This document shows, piece by piece, positions 35,682-46,603 of a DNA stretch of 64,000 nucleotides. Numbering within the stretch: the stretch's first letter is position 1; every line of letters starts with the position of its first letter. The position numbers and the translations under genes were made by a program. The DNA is from Dugong dugon. Taxonomy: Eukaryota > Chordata > Mammalia > Sirenia > Dugongidae. The notes under the pieces were generated by a model. The model was given only the letters and a program-made list of their open reading frames with translations. It ran no database searches and was not told the DNA's origin. The DNA is taken from the NCBI GenBank assembly GCA_030035585.1, contig CM057469.1, forward strand, positions 120,382,650-120,446,649. Direction: 5' to 3'.

Positions 35682-36159
35682 TGTCATGGATTGAATTATG
35701 TCCTCCAAAAAGATGTGTGTATCAATTTGGCTGGACTATGATTCCCGGTATTGTGTGATTTTCCCATGTCTTGTAAATCCTGCCTCTATGATGTTAATGA
35801 GGGAAGATGAGCAGCAGTTGTGTTAGTGAGGCAAGACTCAATCTACATGATTGTATTGTTTCTTGAGGCAATCTCTTGAGATATAAAAGCGAGAAGTGAG
35901 CAGATAGACAGAGGGACCTCATACCACCAAGAAAGCAGTACTGGGAGCAGAGCATGTCCTTTGGACCTGGTGTCCCTGCACGGAGAGGCTCCTAGTCCAA
36001 GGGAACTTGGATGAGAAGGCCAACAGAGAGAGAAAGCTTTCCCTTGGATCTGACACCCTGAATTTGGACATTTAACCTACTTTACTGTGGGGAAATAAAC
36101 TCTGTTAAAGCCATCCACTTGTGGTATTTCTGTTATAGCAGTGCTAGATAACCAAGACA
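35682..36159 (+). mobile_element. Solo LTR, MaLR/ERV-L-like, second copy
   Basis: Sister of 3994-4468, with the same start (tgtcatggattgaattatgt) and the same end region (agccatccacttgtggtatt...ctagataaccaagaca). Flanks gatat (35677-35681) and gatgt (36160-36164) form a 5-bp duplication with one mismatch. At 478 bp it is nearly the same length as its sister. Confidence 0.9.
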
Positions 36160-36164
36160 GATGT

Positions 36165-36599
36165 CTTGATCTTTTTATTATTGTGATCATTCTACTTCAA
36201 GCCATCATGATATTTCATATGATTTTTATAACATCAACCTCTCTCTCCTCAACTTAAAATGCCTTAATTGTTCGATTATTGTAAATATGTAATTTTTAAA
36301 TTGACCGGCCTTCCCTTATTTAAAGCTGTCTGGCATCTCTTCCTTCTATTCTAATTGGTTCTTTTTTTTTTTTTTTTCTTTTTTCTTTCTATTCACACTG
36401 GGGTTCTATGCTTCTTTCTGCATTATGACTTGCCTCAAATTCGCTTCCTGTTTTCCAATAGGCATCCTAGGTGAGATTTGCTTGCCATGACCCCAGGATT
36501 TGTTACAAATGCCATCATACACTTGCATGTAATTTAGCATTTCCTTTCAAAAACCTTTTCCCAATTGTTACTTGTAAATGCATGTGTTCATCAGAGATC
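36165..36599. other. Unannotated stretch
   Basis: No recognised feature apart from a T run at about 36362-36377. Confidence 0.4.
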
Positions 36600-37892
36600 A
36601 ACTTCTGGTATGACAGTGTGAGATATTCCACTAACCTGTTCCCCACGAAAAAGTGTAACAACTATTAAAAAAATTTAAAGCTTTCGGAAATAGTTCTAAG
36701 AGCAATAGCAAATGAAAAACCATCTATTTGAGAAAATCGGTGAAAATTTGGAAAGGAAAGCAGAAGTCTGTGATATTTGATTCAGAATGCTTTCTTCCTC
36801 CCTTTCTCAGCTCAGTGATGCAAAAATGCAACTCCGGATGGCTGTAGCCAAGAACACAGGGATCCCCTCACCTCTTGCAGCTCCTAGCTGCAGGTCTTCC
36901 TGGTAGAAACAAGACTTTATTGTTTCTCACCCTGCCCTCAGCTTCTTCTTGCTGAAGTTAACACCCAGGCAAATACAGTGAAGAGATGGGACTCCCTTCT
37001 TCCACTCAAACCCCATCGTGGAATGGAGGATCTACCATGTGTGACAGAGCAATACATTGAAAATCCTGGGGCCTCAATAACCATTCCCCTAGCTTGTCAG
37101 GTGGTAGTTCTACATCAGGAAAAGCAAGCAGAGAGGATGTCAAGCTACTGTCCCCCACTGCACTGAGTGGTCAGCTCATAAAACAGTGTTTCATTCAGAG
37201 AGAAACTTGCTATTGTTCCCAACCCTGGCTCAAGAACCTTGCTCAGAGATTTTTCCTGAAGGACAAGTCGACCTTAAAACAGAACAGATATCTCCTATTC
37301 TCTTCCCAAAGTAACTGACGGCATCTGAAACAGAACATGGAGTTTAAAACTGAGGGTGTTCTCAAAAATAGTAGAGGTTGTGGCAAAAAACAATTTGGAG
37401 GAGATTCATGGATGTAACAACAATACAGCCTAGACTTAGGCCAGCTAGCTCTCAGTAGAGAGCTGGGGAATAAGACAGCTGGGAGGAACTGTCCAGGTGT
37501 CAGAACAAATATTAAACATTAACCTAATAAACGATATTACGAAGGAGGTAAAATTTGATTGTATCACTTTATAGAAGAATGCATGTTCAGGAAACTATTG
37601 AAAACAATAGAGCAATGAGCTTGTGATTAGTGAAGTTTAAAGTTGGGCATGGTCAGGAAAGAGTGGAGGAGAGTCCTACAAGTAGCACTGTCATCCCAAG
37701 GTAACTGTGAACATAGCCAAAGCTGTGCCTCCCTGAGGAGCAATTTCAAGGCTTAACACTGCTGGGGATGAGTACATGGATAGACTTCCCTGTACTAATA
37801 CAACCAGTCACTAAAGCAAAACAAAACAAACAAGCTAGTAAGACTAATGAGTCCTGGAGGGTCAGGAGAGCAGTGCCAGAGTAGCTACCATG

Positions 37893-38925
37893 AATTTTTT
37901 GCCATACTTACTCAATCTGTACGCTAAACAAATAATTTGAGAAGCTGGACTATATGAAGAAGAACAGGGCATCTGTATTGGAGGAAGATACATTAACAAC
38001 CTGAGATATACAGATGACACAACCTTGACTTGCTGAAAGTGAAGAGGACTTGAAGCACTTACTGATGAAGATCAAAGACCACAGCCTTCAGTATGGATTA
38101 CACCTCAACATAAAGAAAACAAAAATCCTTACAACTAGACCTATAAGCAACATCATGATAAATGGAGAAAAGATTGAAATTGTCAAGAATTTCATTTTAC
38201 TTGGATCCACAATCAACGTCCATGGAAGCAGCAGTCAAGAAATCAAGCGACTGGATGCATTGCATTGGGCAAATCTGCTGCAACAGACTTCTTTAAAGTG
38301 TTAAAAAGCAAAAATATCACTTTAAGGGCTAAGGTTCTGTTGACCCAAGCCATGGTGTTTTCAATCACCTCATACGCATGTGAAAACTGGACAGTGAATA
38401 AGGAAGACCATAGAAGAATCCATGCCTTTGAATTATGGTTGTTGGTGAGGAGTATTTGTGGCAAACTGGTTAAGAGCTATGGCAGCTAACCAAAAGGTCA
38501 GCAGTTAGAATCGACCAGGCACTGCTTGTAAACCCTATGTGGCAGTTCTACTCTGTCCTATAGAGCCACTATAAGTCAGACCCAATTTGATGGCAATGGG
38601 TTTGGTTTTTGGGTTACCAGAAGAATGAACAAATCAGTCTTGGAAGATGTACATCCAGAAGGCTCCTTAGAAATGAGAATGGCAAGACTTTGTCTCACAT
38701 AATTTGGACATTTTATCAGGAGAGATCAGTCTCTGGAGAAGATCATGCTTGTATAGTAGAGGGTCACTGAAAGAAAGGGAGACCCTCAAAAAGATAGACT
38801 GACACAGTGACTGCAACAATGGGCTCAAACATAGCAATGATTCTAAGGATGGTGCAGGACTGGGTGGTGTTTCATTCTGTCGTACATAGGATCTCTATGA
38901 GTTGGAACTGACTCGATGTCACCTC
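37893..38925 (+). mobile_element. RTE LINE 3' third, with nested AfroSINE
   Basis: Matches the RT-to-3'-end part of the other RTE copies, from catacttactcaatctgtac to gttggaactgactcgatg. The palm motif reads YTDD in its local frame (near 38000), better preserved than in copy 1, but a frameshift follows at once. The frame at 38050-38304 is the thumb region. A CA-rich tract follows at the 3' end. Confidence 0.9.
38462..38622 (+). mobile_element. AfroSINE, short subtype, nested in RTE
   Basis: ggttaagagctatggcagct, then aaccaaaaggtcagcagtta (B-box region), body, and 3' end gatggcaatgggtttggttt. It interrupts the RTE just after ggtgaggagtatttgtgg; RTE text resumes with taccagaagaatgaacaaat. Confidence 0.93.
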
Positions 38926-38965
38926 ACACACACAGATACACACACACAGACATACACACACACAT
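38918..38965. repeat. (CA)n microsatellite at an RTE 3' end
   Basis: Imperfect CA repeat directly after the RTE terminus, probably grown from the element's tail. Confidence 0.9.
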
Positions 38966-39660
38966 TATTTAAAATATACACTTTCCAACAAATGATTATA
39001 AATCATAAAAAGAAATAGGAAAGTATGATGGATAAAAATATGAAATAAGTAAAAATACAAAATAAAAGAATGCAGTACGCCAAACTGCCTGTGAGAATGA
39101 CCAGATACCACATTTAACAGAGAAATATTTCAAAGTAGTTATCAGAAATATGTTCACAAAACTAATAGTAAAAAAGGAAAGATTGATTGATTGAAGTAAA
39201 AAAAAAGTTGTGATGATAATGTATCAGAAAGTGTAAAAAGAGATAGAAATTATAAAAAAAAGAATGAAGTAGTAATTGTGGAGTCTAAAAGACAAAAGTT
39301 GTACTTAAAAAAATCACTACAGTGACTCACTAGTAGATTTAAACTGGCATAATAAAGAATCAGTGAAGTTGGAGATAGATCAGTAGAGATTATGCAAGCT
39401 GAAGAACAGAGAGAAAAAAAGGATGAAGAAAAATGAAGAGTCTGAGAGAAATGTGGGACATTGTTAAACACATCACATACATGTAATGGGAGTACTGGAA
39501 GGAGAAAAAACAGAGAAAGGAGAGGAAAAAAAAAAAGAATAAATAATGGCTAAAAACTTCCCAGATTCCAAGCATACTCAAAGGGTTACATATTTCAATG
39601 TAGAAGTCTACTCCATTGGTTTAAATCTATGTATTAGGTCACATCCTAGAAACATAAGCT

Positions 39661-39937
39661 GAGATAGGGACTCTTACGTAAGATATTTGTTGAGAAAATG
39701 CTCTCTGGTGAAGCATGAAAGAGAGTAAAAGAATCCAAACAAGATAGGGAAGGAATCAAAGTAGAGGAGTCAGTTGAAGTCTAGGCTCAGTTTGATCCCA
39801 CTAGAAACTCTGAGTCATTAATAGCAATAAAGTGCTATCAACTTGAAACAGGAGGATCATAATATCATACATTATCATTAGCTGTTGCATGCTACCAAAG
39901 TAAGGACATTATCTCCCAGGCATTTCAGGATCTGTTG
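39661..39937. other. Unannotated stretch
   Basis: No recognised feature. Confidence 0.4.
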
Positions 39938-40029
39938 TAGTTGAAGAAATTGATGCATTTGTATTATGGTGCTGGTGAAGTATATTGAATACACCAAGAA
40001 CTACCAGGAGACTGAACAAATCTGTCTTG
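39938..40029 (+). mobile_element. RTE LINE short internal fragment
   Basis: tattatggtgctggtgaagt, attgaatacaccaagaacta and tgaacaaatctgtcttggaa match the 3' coding region of the longer RTE copies. An AfroSINE cuts it off on the right. Confidence 0.85.
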
Positions 40030-40182
40030 GAAGGTGGTGCAGTGGTTAAGTGGTTAAGAGCTTGGCTGCTAACCGAAAAATACGGCAGTTCAAATCCACC
40101 AGCCACTCCTTGGAAACACTATGGGACAGTTCTACTCTGTCCTATCGGGTCACTATGAGTCAGAATTGACTCAACAGCAACA
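40030..40182 (+). mobile_element. AfroSINE, short subtype (left arm of an inverted pair)
   Basis: gtgcagtggttaagtggtta (duplicated A-box region), cggcagttcaaatccaccag (B box), body, and 3' end cactatgagtcagaattgac. A second SINE in opposite orientation follows directly. Confidence 0.92.
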
Positions 40183-40382
40183 TTTTGTTGTTGTTGTTAG
40201 GTGCTGTCCAGTTGATTGAGGCTCATGGCAACTTCGTATGACAGAGCAGAACTCTCCCATAACTTTTTTGGCTGTAAAATTTGCGAAAGTAAATTACCAG
40301 TTCTTTCTTTTGTAGAGGTGCTGAGTGAGTTTGAACGGCCAACCTTTCATTTAGTAGCCAAGCACTTAACCATAGGGATCCC
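40183..40382 (-). mobile_element. AfroSINE, long subtype (right arm of an inverted pair)
   Basis: It starts with the tail gttgttgttgttaggtgctg, which is the RTE-type 3' end, then gttgattgaggctcatggca, a long-subtype middle and the head gtttgaacggccaacctttc ending gcacttaacca. It abuts the preceding SINE tail to tail. Confidence 0.9.
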
Positions 40383-41597
40383 TATTTCAGGATTAATTGG
40401 TTTTTATTGACTGAGAGTAATACTCAGAACAAGAGTGTAACTGTAAGTTGTTAGCAGCCAAACTTCACAGCAGTTAGGGATGGGTGTCCACTGCTGGCAG
40501 ACTGGCTGTCTACAGAAAATCAGCAGTGTCTACTGCAGAGTCTAAAATTGGAGAAAGGAGGTTGGGTAGAAAGGCCATGAGCTCCATCTTATTGGTATTG
40601 ATTCCACTGGAAATTTCCCCATCCTAGATATTATCTTCTCTACACCTTGCAAAGTGGCATTATGAAGCAATATAGTCTTCTGGAGTATTAGACTTGGAAT
40701 GAATGTTAGGGGAGAATACAGGCTTTTTTCTGGAAAGATCACTGGAAATAGTTGGTCATGCTTTCTTATATTTTACTTGATGAAACTTTGGCCTACAGGG
40801 AAAAGTGACAAATATGAGGTTAGTGATTTAGTGAGTTATTAAACACAAACCAGAACCAAAATGTTGTCGGTGTCTAATATTTGATTAATCTAATAAACTA
40901 ATATAGGAAAAAGTAGAGATGAAAAAAATAAATGAATAAAGAGCTTCTTCTGATTAAACTATGTGCTGTTTGTAGTACTTGGTTCACTGGTGATTCTAGA
41001 AGAAATAAACTGATTTAGATATAGTACTGTTGTTATTCCTCAGTTCTCACTACAGCTATAACAGCTAAATCTGTTTACGAGGCTGGCCTTAAGACACAAT
41101 GCGGGGGAGAAGTGAGGGAAGTAATTTGTCACCTAGTACCCCAGCTACTGTGGAATATTGACTCCCTTATTACCACTCCATTCAAGTGATCCACTTGGCC
41201 AAATGCATGCATTTGTTATAGAGCCTCATGGGGAAAGCAACATTTTTGCTGTGGAATTTTGAATTTTTTTAAGCTCCTAATTACACTTAAAACAATCTAC
41301 AGATATTAACCTACTTTCTTTTTTCCTGAAGATTCAACCTGCTGTGAAATAATGCTTGCTCTAGGAAGAAGACAGCACTTTTCTGTGAAAAAATAAAACA
41401 CAGTGTTACAACTGCTAACTAAAACAGACAATTACAGTCTACTTGTAGGAACAGGTAAGCAAAAGGGCTTAGAAACTTAATGACTTGTTCATTCTCTTCA
41501 TTTGCTCTGATTATGCTAATTTTGATGTCATTATAAAGTACATACATATGTACACTATTTTAATTCTTTTTTAACAATAAATATAAATGCAGTTCTA
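40383..41597. other. Unannotated non-coding stretch
   Basis: No recognised gene or repeat. Confidence 0.4.
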
Positions 41598-42040
41598 GGT
41601 TAACTGTGTGACTGGGGGGCCATAGTTTCAGAGGTTCTTCTAGTCTCTATCAGACCATTAAGTCTGGTCTTTTTATGTGAATTTGAGTTCTGTTCTACAT
41701 TTTTGTCCTGCTCTGTTGGGACTCTGTGTTATGTTCCCTTTCAGGACAGTCATTGGTGGTAGCCAGGCACCATCTAGTTCTTCTGGTCTCAGGCTGGTGG
41801 AGTCTCTGGTTCATTTGATCCTTTCGTCCTTTAGGCTAGTATTTTCTTTGTATTTTTGGTGTTCTTCCTTATCCTTTGCTCTGAGTGGGATGGGATGAAT
41901 TGATGTATCTCAGATGGCCACTTGCAAGCTTTTAAGACCCCAGACGTCACTCACCAAAGTGGGATATAGAACGTTTTCTTAATAAACTATGTTATGCCAG
42001 CTGACCTAGATGTCCCCCAAAACTATGGTCCCCAGGCAGC
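41598..42040 (-). mobile_element. L1 3' UTR fragment
   Basis: Matches the upstream half of the full-length L1's 3' UTR (24850-25310): gtcattggtggtagccaggc, gcttttaagaccccagacgt, cctagatgtcccccaaaact. It lacks the downstream 3' UTR with the repeated segments and has no A tail, so it may come from an older L1 subfamily or be a deleted copy. Confidence 0.85.
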
Positions 42041-43264
42041 ATGGACTTTCTTGCTAGCTTTCTACTCCAGGGTTAAAATTAATTTTATCCAGGTGATGGT
42101 GATTAGTTCATCCCTAGTCCATTTGTCTATTAATCCTGTTGGGTACATCTTATAAAAGAGGAACGTAGGCTGTTTCAGCAGAATATTATTGAATATTCTC
42201 AAAATACAAATACAGACATACAAATCCTGTATCTATACAGAAACTGTACATACAGTCCCAAAAGGGAAAATATCTTTCTCTAGATGGAGAAAACTGATAT
42301 ATATGTGGTGTGTGTGTGTGTGTGTGCGCGCGCGCACACACACATCTGCTGTTCCCAGTCACTAATATTCAGGAGTAAGAGATGTTTTTAATGATTTTGT
42401 TTACTTATTTATAGCCAAAGTATATTTCTGAAGATTCAGAGGAGTTAAAATCTAGGAAACAAAACAGGGATTTATATGTGGTCTGCTGTCTTTCACTTTC
42501 AACAAAGCTGGCTACATTTTCTTCCAAATGCATTCAAGGCACTGAGCAGCAAATACTGTCAAGTTGCTTCAGAACCTCCTGGTGGAAAGTCAATATTCAC
42601 ATCCAAGCCTGGCTGAAACAGATAGATGTTCTTACCCATGGCATAAGAGACTACCCAAATCTAACATTTGATTATTTCCATCACTTGCCCCCAAATTAAT
42701 TAACATTTATTTCAGATTTTGTAAGATTAGTGAACTCCTTCACTGAATATTGTGGTTTTTTTCTTTTATTTTACTTCGGCAAATGATTTATAAATAAAGG
42801 AAACAGCAAACTCAACTGCTTACTATGTTAACAGTAGCCATATCTAAGACGAAGTAGTCTAGGAAAACTTGCCAAGGCAGAAATTCTGCCTATCATACAC
42901 ATTCATTTTTACCTTTTATGCATTTCTTCTTTTCAGTATTCCTTTTCCTCTCTCTGAAAATTCCCTAGTATCCTCAAGAGTCGACCTAACTTTACCACCC
43001 AACTTCATTGCTCTCCTTTCAAAAGTTTCCCATTCCTGATATTAGCCATCCCTCCAAAAGTATCCCTTTTTAAGAGTTTGGTATTTATCTATGTATTTAG
43101 AGACCAGGGCCAGTACTAAAAACAAACAAATAAAAAATGAAACAAAAATACTGTACTGTAAACATCTCAACAAGTATTTTGTCCTCTATTTTAGACACAC
43201 ACATTTCAAAAGAGAAAAAGTACAGTTCACATTATATACAAAGACAATTTAAAATGTTAGACGT
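42041..43264. other. Unannotated stretch with a Z-DNA-prone palindrome
   Basis: No gene. It contains the alternating purine-pyrimidine tract described separately. A 73-codon frame at 42478-42699 has no recognisable domain. Confidence 0.4.
42308..42345. repeat. (TG)n(CG)n(CA)n alternating tract, imperfect palindrome
   Basis: 38 bp of strict purine-pyrimidine alternation: GT repeats, then CGCGCGCG, then CA repeats. The GT and CA arms are complementary, so the tract can form a hairpin or cruciform as well as left-handed DNA. Confidence 0.95.
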
Positions 43265-43890
43265 TGTGATGGTTAAAGTAGAGTGTCAACTGGGATGGGC
43301 CATGATTTTCAGTGGTTTGACAGTTATAAATTGATGTAATATGGCAGTTATATAATGATGTAGTTATCCTCCATTTTATGATATAATCTAATCACCTCCA
43401 TAATGTGATCTGATGTGATCAGACAACCAGTTGCTAGGGGAGTTTGCTTGGGGTTGTAACCTGTATCCAATATATATGGATGTTCTGGCAAAGCTTGCTG
43501 GCTTTTGCTCTCTCAGGATACTGCATCTGACTCATCATCATCTGACCTCTGATTCCCGGGACTTGAGCCAGCAGCCTGCCATACTGTGTGCCAATCTTGG
43601 GATTCATTGGCCTCTGCTGTGAGCCAGCAGCCTGCCTTCCAACCTGCCATACTTGGGTTTGTCAGCCCCTGCAGCTATCTGAGTCAGGAGAAGCCTACAG
43701 CATGATGCCTGATCTACAGACTGGGACTTCCAGCCTCTACAACCATATGAATTATTTCCTTGAGATAAATCTCTCTATATATGTATCTATATCTATATAG
43801 CTATATATCTACATCTATTTCTCTCCATCTATATATATCTATCTGTGTGTTCCACTGGTTTTGCTTCTCTACAGAAGCCAGCCTAAGACA
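43265..43890 (+). promoter_or_regulatory. 5' LTR of ERV-L provirus 1
   Basis: 626 bp with TG...CA ends, from tgtgatggttaaagtagagt to agccagcctaagaca. It is longer than the 3' LTR (545 bp) because of a TATC/TA microsatellite (about 43777-43850) and a partial internal duplication of gagccagcagcctgcc (near 43566 and 43621). Confidence 0.92.
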
Positions 43891-43892
43891 TT

Positions 43893-43910
43893 TGGTACCA
43901 AGAGTGGTTC
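43893..43910 (+). other. Retroviral primer-binding site (tRNA-Leu type)
   Basis: tggtaccaagagtggttc lies two bases after the 5' LTR. It is largely complementary to the 3' end of leucine tRNA, the usual primer of ERV-L elements. The TACCA core is intact; several positions further in differ. Confidence 0.8.
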
Positions 43911-43939
43911 TAGGGAAACAAAATTGTAAATATGAGCTT

Positions 43940-46380
43940 ATTTATCATATGACTCAAAAAGCTGCTGGTTTCCAGTGGAGCCCAGAACAAGAGAAGGCTC
44001 GGCAATAGGTTCAGGCTGCCATGCAAGCTACTCTGCTACTTGGGCCTTATGATCCAGCTGATCCAACGGTGCTTGAAGTGGCAGTGGCAGATAGAGTTGT
44101 TGTTTGGAGCCTTTGGTGAGCCTTTATTAGTGTAACATAGTGCAGGTCCCTAGAATTTTGGAGCAAAGCCCTGCCATCCTGTGCAGATAACTATTCTCCT
44201 TTTGAGAAAAAAAAAAAAAAAACAAAAAAAAAACACCTTTGCTTTTTATTGGGCCTTAGTGGAGACTGAAAGTTTAACCATGGATCACCAAGTCATCATA
44301 TGGCCTTAGTTGCCTATCATGAACGGAGTGTTGTCTGACCCACAGAGCTATACATTTGGACGTGCACATCAGCACTCCATCATTAAATGGAAGTGGTATA
44401 TATGAGATCAGACTTGAGCAGCACCTGAAGGCACAAGTAAGTTACGTGAGGAAGTGGCCCAAATGCTCATGGTCGCCACTCCTGTCACATTACCTTTCAT
44501 CTGCCAGTCTGTGCCTGTGACCTCATGGGGAGTTCTTTATGACTAGTTTACTGAGGAAGAGAAAATTTGTGCCTAGTTTACAGATGGTTCTGCATGATAT
44601 GCAGGCACCACTTGAAAGCCAATAGCAGCAACACTACAGCCCCTTTCTGGGATCTCCTTGAAGGACAGTGGTGAAGGGAAATCCTTCCAATGGGCAGAAT
44701 TTGAAGTTGTACAGCTAGTTGTTCACTTTGCTTGTAAGGAGAAATGGCCAGATGTGTGACTGTATACTGATTCATGGGTTGTGGCCAAAGGTGTGGCTGG
44801 ATGGTCAGGAATTTGGAAGGAATATGATTAGAAAATTGGTGCGGAAGAGGTATGGGGAAGAGGCATGTGGATAGACCTCTGTGACTGGGCCAAAGAAGTG
44901 AAGATATTTGTGTCCCATATGAATGTTCACCAAAGGGTGACCTCGGCACAGGAGGATTTTAAGAATCAAGTGGCTAGGATGACAGTTCTATGGATACCAG
45001 TCATCCTCTTTCCCCAGGCACTCCTGTCATTGCCCAATGGTCTCATGAACAAAGTGGCCATGGTGGCAAGGAGGGAGGTTACGCATAAGCTCAGCAACAT
45101 GGACTTCCACTCACCATGGCTGACTTAGCTGTAGCCATTGCTGAATGTCCAATCTGCCTGCAACAGAGACCAACACTGAGTCCCTGATATGGCACTGTTC
45201 CACAAGGCAACAAACCAGCAACCTGATGGCAGGTTGGTTACATTGGACTGCTTCTATCATGGAAAGGGCACCATTTCATTCTTACTGGGATATACACTTA
45301 CTCTGGGTACAGATTTGTCTTCCCTGCATGCAATGCCTCTGCAAAAACTACCTTTCATGAACTCACAGAATGTCTTATCCACTCTCATGGTATCCCACAC
45401 AGCATTACCTCAGCTCAAGGAACTCCACAGCAAATGAAGTACTGCGATGGGTCCATGCTCATGGAATTCATTGTTTTTACCATATTCCCCATCATCCTGA
45501 AGCATCCGGCTTGATCGATGGCATTATAAAGATACAGTTATGGTGCTAACTATGTGGCAACACTTTTCATGGTTGCGGCAAGGTTCTCCAGGAGGTTGTA
45601 TATGCTCTAAACCAGTATCCAATATATGGTGCTGTTTCTCTCATAGCCAGGATTCACTGTTCCAGTAATCAAGGGGTGGAGATGGGAGTAGCACCACTCA
45701 CTAATACCTTAGTGACCCACTCGAAAAATTTTTGTTTCTTGTCCGCAGGTACCTATGTTCTGCAGGTCTAGAGGTATTAGTTCCAAAGTGAGGAATGCCC
45801 CTGCCTGGAGACACAACATGGATTCCATTGAACTGGATGTTAAAAATGCCAGTCAGCCACGTTGGACTCCTCATGCTTCTGGATCAAGAGGCAAAAAAGG
45901 GAATTTCTTTATTGGCTGGGGTGCTTGACCCTGACTGCCAAGAAGAAATTGAATTGATGTTGCATAATGGGGGCAAAAAAGAATATGTCTGGAATACAGC
46001 ACAGTGGTTAAGTGTTTGGCTGCTAAATAAAAGTTGGTAGTTTAAATCCACCAGACGCTCCTTGGAAACCCTACTAGGCAATTCTACTCTGTCCTATAGG
46101 GTCACTATGAGTGGGAATCAACTCGACAGCAATGGGTTTGGTTTAAGACATCTTTTAGTACTGCTATGCCCTGTGATTAAAGTCAATGGAAAACTACAGC
46201 AACTCAATTCCAACATGACTGCTAATGACCCAGACCCTTCAGAAATGAAGATTTGATTCACCCCAGCAAGCAAAAAACCACAACCACCTGAGGTACTTGA
46301 TGAAGGCAAAGGGAATACAGAATGGGTAGTGGAAGAAGGTAGTTCTAAATATCAGTTACTACCATGTGACTAATTGCAAA
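43940..46380 (+). pseudogene. pol remnant of ERV-L provirus 1 (RNase H, integrase, dUTPase-like)
   Basis: The coding remnant starts in the RT-RNase H connection (actcaaaaagctgctggttt) and passes an RNase H block with a TDGS-like active-site start near 44577. It continues through integrase with the zinc-finger CPIC-equivalent region near 45150, and ends with a dUTPase-like stretch (GVLDPDCQEEIELMLHN at about 45922-45972). Many stops and frameshifts break it into frames of 60-90 codons. The SINE at 45998 interrupts the dUTPase-like part. Confidence 0.85.
45998..46144 (+). mobile_element. AfroSINE, short subtype, nested in ERV-L
   Basis: agcacagtggttaagtgttt, ttggtagtttaaatccacca (B-box region), body, and 3' end gacagcaatgggtttggttt. 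It interrupts the ERV-L downstream region; the intact equivalent is at about 62853-62880 in provirus 2. Confidence 0.93.
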
Positions 46381-46591
46381 AATGAGGACTGTAATTTTAT
46401 GCATATTCATTCCTTGTATGTGTGCATCAAATATTTTTGTTTTCATCACTTATAAAATATAAGATGTAAACATGGCTAATGCATTTTTGGTTGTATGCAT
46501 GTTAGTTGTATCATCTTAGGAGCAAGTATGACTTTGTCTTTATTTGAAGATTGTGTATGGTTTAAGGAGATGTATGCAGGTGCCAAGTTGG

Positions 46592-46603
46592 CAAGGGGTG
46601 GAA
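46592..46603 (+). other. Polypurine tract of ERV-L provirus 1
   Basis: caaggggtggaa lies directly before the 3' LTR and would prime plus-strand DNA synthesis. The equivalent in provirus 2 lies directly before 63336. Confidence 0.85.

Larger units (their letters stand above)
36600..39660 (+). mobile_element. Ancient L1M 5' region (5' UTR and ORF1 surroundings), interrupted
   Basis: The left part (36600-37890) resembles an old L1M 5' UTR: gatggctgtagccaagaaca, acaagactttattgtttctc, gaatggaggatctaccatgt, agctagctctcagtagagag. The right part (about 39100-39660) resembles the following L1 region: agagatagaaattataaaaa, agtctgagagaaatgtggga, aaataatggctaaaaacttc. RTE sequence (37893-38925) with its own SINE splits it. 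The assignment rests on recalled consensus and is moderately sure. Confidence 0.6.

Noticed and set aside
44578..44949. 123-codon minus-strand frame in ERV-L provirus 1
   Set aside because: It is antisense to the RNase H remnant, and a similar antisense frame in provirus 2 (61548-61892) reflects shared DNA rather than a gene.
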